From contig JAHNEJ010002979.1 of NCBI GenBank assembly GCA_022559845.1, forward strand, positions 62,001-126,000: a stretch of DNA of 64,000 nt, in the 5' to 3' direction. This document shows positions 30,992-39,005 of this stretch, in pieces. The position numbers and the translations under genes were made by a program. The DNA is from Amorphophallus konjac (Eukaryota; Streptophyta; Magnoliopsida; Alismatales; Araceae). The notes beneath the pieces were generated by a model, which had not been told where the DNA came from, did not search any database, and worked only from the letters and a program-made list of their open reading frames with translations. Positions within the stretch are counted from its first letter, which is position 1; every line of letters begins with the position of its first letter.

Positions 30992-33900
30992 AGCTTTGCT
31001 TTGCAGGAGTGCCTTGGGCCAAGGAATAAAAAGGGATTCAATAAGCCATGGCACATGTGTATGGTAAAACCCCATTTCTGCACTTTACTGGTTTAGATAT
31101 TTGAGTTTTCAATAATTCCTCTCAGATAGTTGCACATCATGATTGATCTGTCAGATAAAATCTCATACACACATGTACATCTGCATATATCATTTGCATT
31201 GTCTTCATGAGTCTCTCAATGCATTTAGATAGAGAAAGTCAATGCATATGTTGGCTTGTTCATGCTAAAAAGGTTTAAAGTTAATCGCATATCATATACG
31301 ATCATTGAAAATCTATGGCATGCATTTTTCACATATGCATATGCAATGTGCATTGTCATGATTACTCTGAAAACTGGAAAATTGGTCAACCGATCAAGTG
31401 TGTTTGGTCGACCGAATGCATATATATTTATGTTTTCACAGGAAATTTGCATTGTCTTGCATAATTTGAAAAATTGGCATTGCATATAGTACTGAACTAT
31501 AATTATTATGCACTTTCATGCATGATCACATGGTATATCAAATGATTTAGTGCTAAAGGGCAGATGAGGTCTATCTGTAAACTCTAACCATGTGTGAGGT
31601 GGCCTTTAGACTAAGTCCTCCGCCTAGTACCATAGGTCAAACTGCATATAGATAAATTCAGTCAGTCATGAGCTTAGTTAAATAACCCCATGCATGGTCT
31701 TCATATCATAATTGATGTCTCAATGCAATTAGATAGGGGGAGTCCCTGCATTTCATAATCTACTCATGTGCATGTGTTTGCTATCATACACACTTAATGT
31801 GTCTGAATTATTTGCATATGAATTGTGTCAAAAACTCAAAAAGATTATCTGAAATGCATGCACATTCTTAGGGGGAGTTGGATTGAGTAGATATCTGGTG
31901 CATGTTAAATGTTGCTGCAAATTGAAACAAATTTATCATTGTTCAGAAAGCATGCTCACCCTTCAAAAATACTCTGTCTAGAATGAGTGAGTCGATGCAG
32001 CTGATCTTGCTGCGTCGATCCAGTGATTCAAATCCTTTAAATCATTCAACTTTGCTCTTCTGTGAAAAACTCATTCACCTACTGCCTGCCTGCTACATCA
32101 TTGGATGTCTGTGTTTGCTAACTCATGCACATCTTTAGGGGGAGTACTGCATAAATCTTTATATCACAAGCTTCACTGTGAAAATCTCAAAGTCGACTTT
32201 TTATTCAGCTCAAGTCGACTTATCTATGTAAAATTCAAGCTTCATCTGAATTCTGATATTTTTGATTTCATGATCAGTCTAATTACCTTGGTTTACTCTT
32301 AATGATACACATACCTCACATTTCTGACATTGATTGCTATCCTTGTCACATGTTTGTACTGGTTATCCTAAAATTCACTCATGACAGCTATTTACTTGGA
32401 TTCTATTGCCAAAATTCTGAGATGGTCACTCCTGAGCTAGTCTTATCAATGATTGTCTTTCTGAAAAACTCTTTCCTGAAAATCATCTTTTGCTTGCTAC
32501 TGTTTGAATACTTTTGCCACTCTATCTTGAACTTCATTGTCATATTCATGAGTTACCTTCATTGATGACTGCCATCTGCTTGCATATCCTTGAAGTCTTG
32601 ATTAGCTTGCACTCTGTTAGGCTGCTCCTAAAAAATTCCTTGATCTGAAATTTGTTTTGGAAGATTTCAACTTGTATACCTTGATCATAAATCTGAAAAT
32701 AATCTTTAAAAGAAATCTTCTATTATATAGGATTATGAATGTCTAAAACATTCAGGTGGTTTAAGTTTAATGTATTCCTTGAGTTTGGATATGATTATCT
32801 TGAAAATATCTGAGCCAATTTTAATAAACCTTAACTGGCTGCTTCATGTTGTGTCATGTAAAATTATCTGAAATCTGAAAATTTTTGAAATCATGACTTT
32901 CTTTGGTTGAGATACACGTAGTAAGTATTATTTTTTAAACACCTGAATGATCTAAAAAAATTCCCGAGGGTCAAAATTTGTTAGAGCAATGACTTTGGTC
33001 AGCGAGAAACTATGTCCAAAGGACTGTGTCATGAAGTGTCATAGTTATCTCTGTTGAAAAATAATTGAAAAACCAGGTAGACCAATGGCTTGTACACTGA
33101 GAAATATATCTCACTCATCCATGAAATGGGTTGAGGTATGTCATGAGGTGTCCATGTTATCTCTGATCTTTATGAAGCATGAAAGTTAGTCATACCATGT
33201 GCTTAAGGATACTGACGCCTAAACAACGTGTATCCTCTAGTTACAAGGTGTGTACTAAACTAAATTGCTCTTGGAAAATAGATATGAAAATTATTGTTGA
33301 GCAAAAGAAAAATGTGATATGCCTGCAAAAGAAAAATGAATGAAACTATGGATAAAATCAGATACACTCATGTCTGTTTAACCTCAATACTAATGATTGT
33401 AACTTCTAAAGAAGTCATTGAAATTTGTATGAGTAAGATGCAGGGAGGTTACACAAGATGTAAATATGAAGGTTTGGTTCATTTTTATTAAAAACTAAAT
33501 TCAGATATGAGTATAGAAATCTTTATTGACAAACTTTGAACACATCAGATTTAAACCATGCTGTTCAATAAAGATCATTTCATAAACCCTTATAATGGAA
33601 GAGGCCGAAAATTCTTTCCTCTCAGATTTATGAAATTGGTATCTCATTGAAAACCTTCTTGAATTATCTAGTCATTTGAAATTTCAACTAGAATTCTTGT
33701 GTCCAATTTTTCACATCTGCTGAAAATCAATTGATTGCTCATGTCTTACCCACTGGTTCACATCATATTCATCTTCATATCAGATTTTGCATGTTGCAGT
33801 TAATTACTTTTGGATCTGATTTGCTCAAGACCTTAATTGTCCATGATTGAGATCATGTATTACCTGTGCTTTTAATGACATTCTACTTGACTGTGATTTT

Positions 33901-34068
33901 GTGGATATCCTCATTGACTGTATTTCTAAAGTTGTATCATGTCCTTACTTCTTCTGTTTTGATAAAGGGGGAGATATTTTACTTAGTATGAGAGATGTAC
34001 TCATTTATTAAGAAGGAGAAATATTTTTTTCTAATGTCAAGTGGGAGAATAGTTGGAGGAGATCATCT
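30992..34068 (+). other. 3' noncoding region of gag-only fragment (copy A)
   Basis: No gene. Contains GTCGAC-type dyads at 31385-31412, 31991-32019 and 32192-32219, the GGTAC-type module (31549-31631), a 3' stem-loop (33199-33255) and GGGGGAG tracts at ~31737, ~31871, ~32139 and ~33966. Confidence 0.75.
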
Positions 34069-34073
34069 GTCAC
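34069..34073. other. Rearrangement scar with GTCAC microhomology
   Basis: Copy A ends ATCTGTCAC and continues TGTGAGTCATC. TGTCAC is the first six bases of the gypsy LTR at 56449. GTCAC also precedes TGTGAGTCATC in the intact 3' LTR (41486-41490). The join therefore used a 5-bp shared sequence. Confidence 0.8.
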
Positions 34074-34207
34074 TGTGAGTCATCTTGCTGAAATGTTCAT
34101 TCAGGCTTTCATATGTTCAGTCAGTTTATCTGCTTACACTGTGAATCATTGCAATTGAAGTTTCAGACTGTTATCTGCTGGATAAAGCTTTCACATGCAT
34201 TTACAGA

Positions 34208-34550
34208 GTCTATACATTGATTGGCAGTAAGTCTGTACATTGAGCGTCTCATGGAAGTCCATACAGTGCATTGCATTGGCTAAGTGTATACACTGTCAGT
34301 CTCATTTAGAGTCAAAGTCCATACATTGGACTGTTACTCACATCGCCTTCAGGCCTCCAAGTCTATACACTGGAGTCGTCAGCTGTGAGGACAGCAAGTC
34401 TGTACACTGGCCTTCTTTCATGTTAAACTACAAGTCTACACATTCAACAGTGTTCTTCCAAGTCTGTACAGCGTGAAGTCTACACTTTGGCACTGTAGCT
34501 CGCTCGTGCAAGTCTATACATTGGACTGTTCTTCAAAGTCTGTACATCAG
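34208..34550 (+). repeat. Array of AAGTCTRTACAYTG motifs in U3
   Basis: About 12 copies of AAGTC(T/C)(A/G)TACA at 34208, 34231, 34257, 34317, 34361, 34398, 34434, 34462, 34478, 34512 and 34538, plus the variant AAGTGTATACACTG near 34284. Spacing is irregular (16-44 bp). Repeated in the 3' LTR at ~41625-41965. Confidence 0.8.
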
Positions 34551-34586
34551 ACAGTACATCATCTTTGTGCTGTTTCTGTACTTGAG

Positions 34587-35410
34587 TCTTCGTGTTGTTT
34601 CCCCTCACTAACACGAAAAGATCTCGTGTCGTCTGAGCTTACAACACTTCGTGTTGATTTCCTTGCTTAACAGGAAAACTTGTATGAGGTAATACTTCGT
34701 GTTGTTCTATCCTTGTCTTCTATGTCTTCGAGTCCTAGTCTCGGTTGTTTAACTTCGTGTCGTGTTCTGAAGTAGCTCGAGTTGTTCTGATGAACTTCGA
34801 GTTGCTTCTGTATGAACCTCGTGTCTTTAGCATTTATGTTGGTCATCTCGAGTCAGTCTTCTCTATTTGCTTCTGTATGAAGTTCGTGTCAATTACTGTA
34901 GCTCCTCGAGTTGTTCTTCTACTTCCACCATTACATCACGTGTTGTTGTGTCCGTGTCTTTCGTATTATTTCAGTAGTTATGTCTTCGTGTTGTGTTTAT
35001 GTACTTCGTGTCGTTTCTGTGTAAACCTCGTGTCGCTTCTCTCTGTCCTCTAGTTGCATCTCGTGTCATCCTCTTTATGTTTGCTGTTGTGTCTTCGTGT
35101 CTTCGTGTTGTTTTTGTCTTCGTGTCTTCGTGTTGTTTTTGTCTTCGTGTTCTCGTGTTGTTTTTGCATTCGTGTCTCCGTGTTGTTACAGTGACACTTC
35201 GTGTCATTTTCACTTTGCTATTTTTCATCTGACCTCGTGTCATGCTCTCCCTGTCTCGTACTGTAGTAATCGTGTCAACTTCGTGTCATCCTTTTTCTAC
35301 TTTGTGCTGTTCTCCTTCTACTTCGTGTTGTTTTCTTTCTACTTCGTGTCGTTCTCTTAGTAGTGTTTGTTTTGTCATCACTGTATCTCGTGTCATCCTC
35401 TGTTTAGTGC
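34587..35410 (+). repeat. Array of CTTCGTGTTGT / CTCGTGTC motifs in U3
   Basis: Several dozen copies of CGTGTTG or CGTGTCG preceded by CTT or CTC fill this interval. Two copies at its left edge pair with a partner: TTCGTGTT-N13-AACACGAA at 34589-34617 and a variant at 34648-34676. The 3' LTR lacks a short block near 35095, showing slippage. Confidence 0.8.
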
Positions 35411-35637
35411 ACCTCTTGTCGTGTCCATATACCTCATGCAGTTTTATTGTTAATGGCCATACAGCGTGTTAATGATTTTAATCTCATTACAGGTCCGAGG
35501 GAGAACATTCCACACTCCTGGGCTGCACGTGATCCGAGACAAGAGGAACCAATCTGATAAGGACACGTGGCAGGAAGATTCTGGATCGAGCGTGGGAGGC
35601 ACACGCGTTTTGTGCCCTATCCACCTGCTGTTGCTGC

Positions 35638-35647
35638 TATAAATAGA
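35638..35647 (+). promoter_or_regulatory. TATA box of gag-only LTR (5')
   Basis: CTATAAATAG followed by AACCC, a near-ideal plant TATA box. Transcription should start about 30 bp downstream, placing the GA-rich tract and hairpin array in the RNA leader. The counterpart is 43047-43056. Confidence 0.7.
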
Positions 35648-35689
35648 ACCCTTCGTCCTCAGATGAAGGTGATCGATCGATGCAGAAAG

Positions 35690-35935
35690 CCTGAAGAGTA
35701 GAAAGCCCTTCGATCCAGGAAAATGAAGAAAAGAAAGAAAAGAAGAGAGTAGAGGAGAGAGTGAGAGTGAGAGCAGAAGAAGAAAAAGAGAGAGAGATAG
35801 TGCTCGTGTGAAGAGAAAAGAAAGAGTGAAGCAGAAGAAGTGCAGCAGAGAGTGAAAGAGGAAGAGAGCAGAAGTGAAAGAAAGAGAGATAGAGAGTGAG
35901 TGAGAGAGAGCTCGTGGAGAAGAAGGAAGAAGTTG
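35690..35935 (+). repeat. GA-rich tract in the presumed RNA leader
   Basis: About 245 bp nearly all purine (AAGAAAAG, GAGAGAG). ORFs on the opposite strand here are Ser/Leu/Phe-rich low-complexity translations and not genes. Confidence 0.8.
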
Positions 35936-36089
35936 CTTGAAGTTCTATCTTCACTGGACCGTGGATCAGATCCAGGCCAGTCAGCTCCGTTGAGAGCCAC
36001 ATTGTGCTTTTTGTTTCTCAGCTTTCTGTTTGCTGAAGTTACTTTCATTTTATGTTTTTGTTTTTCCTTTTCATTTGGTTATCTGTGTA

Positions 36090-36545
36090 CTTCCGATCCT
36101 CTGGTCTGAGGTTGGGTTCCCTCCGGTTTGGAGGAAGGGAGATCTGATCTCCAGTTGCAAGTAGCTGGGAGCTACTTGTGGGTTCCCTCCGGTTTGGAGG
36201 AAGGGAGACTTGTCTCCGGTTCTGGGCTTGTAGGTTACAAGTCCAGGGGTCCCTCCGGTTGGGAGGAAGAGAGGTCCTAGACCTCTGGTTTGCAGGTGAC
36301 TTAGTGTCACTTGTGTTTCCCTCTGGGGTTCAGAGGAAGAGAGACTTGGGTCTCTAGGTTTCCCTCCGGTTTGGAGGAAGGGAGGTTTGATCCTCCGGTT
36401 CTGGGCTTGTGGGTAGCAAGTCCAGGGGTTCCCTCCGGGTCTGGAGGAAGAGAGACCGTGTCTCTAGTTTCCAAGTGGCTGGGAGTCACTTGGGGTGTCC
36501 CTCCGGTTGGGAGGAAGAGGGGAGGTTGTTCCCCTGGTCAAGCTG
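36090..36545 (+). ncRNA. Array of covarying hairpins (seven ~60-68-nt units)
   Basis: Each unit has hairpin A (TCCCTCC-GGTTT-GGAGGAAGGGA or a variant), hairpin B (for example GGAGATC-T-GATCTCC, GGAGAC-TT-GTCTCC, AGAGGTC-CTA-GACCTCT, AGAGAC-CGT-GTCTCT) and, in most units, hairpin C (AAGTAGC...GCTACTT, CTTGTA...TACAAG, GTGAC...GTCAC, CCAAGTG...CACTTGG). Stems change sequence yet keep pairing. In unit 4, hairpin A reads CCTCTG...CAGAGG instead of CCTCC...GGAGG. The copy in the 3' LTR is at ~43503-43960. Confidence 0.75.
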
Positions 36546-36604
36546 TGTGGCAACACCTGTTGCAGACTGAGTCTGCTGTTTCTAGCGTGAGCTAGTGGAA
36601 GCCA

Positions 36605-36660
36605 CACTCGGGTTGAGTGAGGGGTGGATGTAGGTCTGCTGGACCGAACCACCTAAAAAT
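36605..36660 (+). ncRNA. U5 stem-loop module, gag-only 5' LTR
   Basis: CACTC...GAGTG hairpin, GGTGGATGTA, inner GGTC...GACC and GAACCACC closing on GGTGG. In the 3' LTR (44015-44068) the first stem is CCACACTC...GAGTGTGG, a full 8 bp. Confidence 0.6.
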
Positions 36661-37024
36661 CTACTGTGCAGTGGTTTGTTTTGTGCGTTCGCTCCTTGCC
36701 TCCTACCTCCCATTCACAGGTTATGCATGCATGGTTAGCTGTGTTATCTTGGATTGTTTATATTGTTCCTATCAGCAGTAACCTTGAGCATTGCACTTTG
36801 CTAGGTGTGTTTGGGTTGCACAGTTCTGTCTGCATTTCTAGTTTGATCAGGTGGCTGCATTGTTGCAGTCCAACTGTTTGATCTATTGGTTGATTATTAT
36901 TTTATCTTGGAAAGCTCTTTGTCCCTATTCCGCATATCCGAGCTTTAGAGTTTTTAATTTAGGCCATAACATTTAGAGGGATACATTCACCCCCCTCTGT
37001 ATCCGGGCCTAGCACCCTAACAGT

Positions 37025-37036
37025 TGGTATCAGAGC
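37025..37036 (+). other. Primer binding site of gag-only element II
   Basis: TGGTATCAGAGC two bases after the LTR end at 37022; same tRNA-Met primer and same spacing as SIRE. Confidence 0.92.
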
Positions 37037-37154
37037 AGGTTCCCTAACTCAACAGATCCAACGATCTGAAGGGGATCCTGCCATCTTGTGAGGTGTTTTT
37101 CTGCTCGACTGTTGCTTGGATTTTCAATCGAACGCTTACTGATCGCTTGATCAA

Positions 37155-39005
37155 ATGGCTCCATCCGTGATATTTGATGGTTCTAATTTCTGTGATTGGC
37201 TAGGCGGCCTTGTTGTCTACTTAGATTCCATTGATCCAAATCTATGGAATCTTGTGTCTAGAGGCCCACATAAATTGTCTTACGATCAGACTAAATGGTC
37301 CAAGGAGGATAGACTGAAGAATCGTGAGAATCTCATGGCTCTTAATATTTTGTCAGCGGCAGTCAATACTGACCTATTTCCATTTGTCTTCGAGTGCACA
37401 TCTGGAGAGGAAATTCTTAACAAAGTGGCTGCCGTTCATGAAGAGCAAAATGATCAGTGTTTTGTGGCCCACCGAAGCAATCACAGTGAAGATCAAAGGG
37501 ATGACTCATCATCTCAGGTAAGCCCCGAACCTGAAGATTTATCTTGTGATGAGCTATCAGATTTGTATGATGTCTGCATGATAGACGTTAACAATGTTAA
37601 AGAACAAAATGTTGCTTTAAAAGTTGAGAATCAAAACTGTCTAAACAAGATTATTGAATTAAAAGACAGTCTGAATGAGAAAAATATTGATCTCCTTAAG
37701 AGCATGCAAGATGTAACTGTGCTTAAATCCATGATGGATAATCTGAAATGTGACAGTGCTGAATGTCGAAAAGAAAATGAAAGATTAAAAGATGAAAATA
37801 AAAAACTGATGGTCTTGAACACAGTGATGGGACAACAATGGTTAACCATTGAAAAAGAAAAAGGTATTCAGAAGGAAGACTCATGCAATCAATGTACAGT
37901 CTTAGAGGATCTGGTTAAGGAAATCAAATTTGATGATAATTTTCAAAAGAATACAATCAGATCCTTAAGAGAAACGAATGAGTCATTAAAAAATGTGAAT
38001 GATGTCCTGCAAAAACAGATTGTCATCTGTAAGGAAGAGTTAACAAAATCTGAATTGAAAATATCCTCCATGCAATCTGAAATTGTCTCTCTATCAAAAA
38101 CTGTGAAAGGGAAAGAGAAAATGATTGTCACCCTGAAGGATAAAGAATCAAATCAGAATTCTGTGTGTTCATGCTCAAATTCATCCATGAATATCTCTGC
38201 TGAAACTGTGCATGACAATCATAGCCTTCATTCATCTTCACATGCACATATCTTTAAAGGATTGCTTGCTAAAAATTCTCAAGTCAAGAGTTTTTCTGAT
38301 AAAAGGAAAAGTGTTAAATGCTTTTACTGTCATAGAATTGGTCATGTCATGCATAAATGTGATTTAATGAGACAAGATGACATAAAAGCCAAAAATTCTC
38401 ATGCTAACAATCATGCTCATCTGAATAAAAGAACTAATTGCTTTGAATGTGGTAAAGTAGGTCATGCTGCTGCACAATGCTGGTGTGATAGAAGTAAGAA
38501 AACATCACAGTCTTATCATGTTGATTTGAATGCTAAAATAAGAAATTCAATTGTCTGCTCTCACTGCTTGAGGCATGGCCATGTAGTAGGAAACTGTTGG
38601 CATGTAAAGGGAAAGGATTTTCATTCCACATCTGTAAAATTCCCTGCTCCCCATGTTGCTGCTAGAAATGACTATGGCTTTAAAAGAAAAACACTTCCAT
38701 GTCTTAACTATGGAACGCCAGGTCATAAAGCTAATCAAGGATGGTTGGCTGGAAATAAAAAACAAAATGTTCATATGGATAACAAAAACCTTCATGTGAA
38801 TAGATTTCATGATCATACTAACATGCATGCTCAAAGGAACAAAAACTCTGTTGTCTCTTGCTATTATTGTGGTCAGTATGGACATTCCATGTCCAACTGC
38901 AAATTGATGACATCTGATGACCTTCATGCACAAAATCTGTCTAGAACACATGTTGGGGGTAATACAGGACTCGAGGCCGCTTGGGTTCCTGCTGGATCAA
39001 AATAA
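37155..39005 (+). CDS. gag: Gag-only protein: short capsid part, coiled coil, zinc knuckle array (616 aa)
   Basis: Residues 1-97 match the N-terminal half of the copia capsid (FDGSNFCDWLGGLVVYL, then LWNLVSRGPHKL), parallel to the SIRE Gag. The second half of that capsid domain (~100 residues in SIRE) is absent. A long Lys/Glu/Asn-rich coiled coil follows (~140-330), then knuckles CFYCHRIGHVMHKC, CFECGKVGHAAAQC, CSHCLRHGHVVGNC, a degenerate one lacking two Cys (CLNYGTPGHKANQG) and CYYCGQYGHSMSNC. It ends AAWVPAGSK, like SIRE Gag's RIWVPKG. The start is the first ATG after the PBS. Probably RNA binding and particle entry; whether it assembles alone is unknown. Confidence 0.9.
   Translation: MAPSVIFDGSNFCDWLGGLVVYLDSIDPNLWNLVSRGPHKLSYDQTKWSKEDRLKNRENLMALNILSAAVNTDLFPFVFECTSGEEILNKVAAVHEEQNDQCFVAHRSNHSEDQRDDSSSQVSPEPEDLSCDELSDLYDVCMIDVNNVKEQNVALKVENQNCLNKIIELKDSLNEKNIDLLKSMQDVTVLKSMMDNLKCDSAECRKENERLKDENKKLMVLNTVMGQQWLTIEKEKGIQKEDSCNQCTVLEDLVKEIKFDDNFQKNTIRSLRETNESLKNVNDVLQKQIVICKEELTKSELKISSMQSEIVSLSKTVKGKEKMIVTLKDKESNQNSVCSCSNSSMNISAETVHDNHSLHSSSHAHIFKGLLAKNSQVKSFSDKRKSVKCFYCHRIGHVMHKCDLMRQDDIKAKNSHANNHAHLNKRTNCFECGKVGHAAAQCWCDRSKKTSQSYHVDLNAKIRNSIVCSHCLRHGHVVGNCWHVKGKDFHSTSVKFPAPHVAARNDYGFKRKTLPCLNYGTPGHKANQGWLAGNKKQNVHMDNKNLHVNRFHDHTNMHAQRNKNSVVSCYYCGQYGHSMSNCKLMTSDDLHAQNLSRTHVGGNTGLEAAWVPAGSK

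Larger units (their letters stand above)
29531..34068 (+). mobile_element. Gag-only copia fragment (copy A)
   Basis: Starts inside a gag coiled coil and runs through zinc knuckles, the family's 3' noncoding region and PPT-like tracts. It is more diverged from elements I and II than they are from each other. 5' LTR, PBS and Gag N-terminus are missing. It ends where the six-base gypsy LTR remnant begins. Confidence 0.8.
23238..34073 (+). repeat. 10.8-kb duplicated segment, copy A
   Basis: Matches 45618-56454 almost base for base. By eye about two dozen substitutions, mostly transitions, and one 1-bp indel near 30248. It starts exactly at the SIRE LTR end and ends with the six bases TGTCAC that also begin the gypsy LTR at 56449. 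Confidence 0.95.
34074..37022 (+). repeat. 5' LTR of gag-only element II, 5' end clipped
   Basis: Matches 41491-44435 of the 3' LTR. In order: AAGTCTRTACA motif array (34208-34550), CTTCGTGT array (34587-35410), TATA box (35638), GA-rich tract (~35690-35935), hairpin array (36090-36545), U5 module (36605-36660) and the end CCTAACA. Confidence 0.92.

Noticed and set aside
35097..35360. Cys/Val/Ser/Phe-rich ORFs in the gag-only LTR (also 34745-35053, 42410-42769)
   Set aside because: They are read-through of the CTTCGTGT motif array. Different frames give different repetitive peptides.
35637..36048. Ser/Leu/Phe-rich reverse-strand ORFs of 121-129 codons (also 42859-43413)
   Set aside because: Antisense of the GA-rich leader tract; low-complexity translation with no domain.
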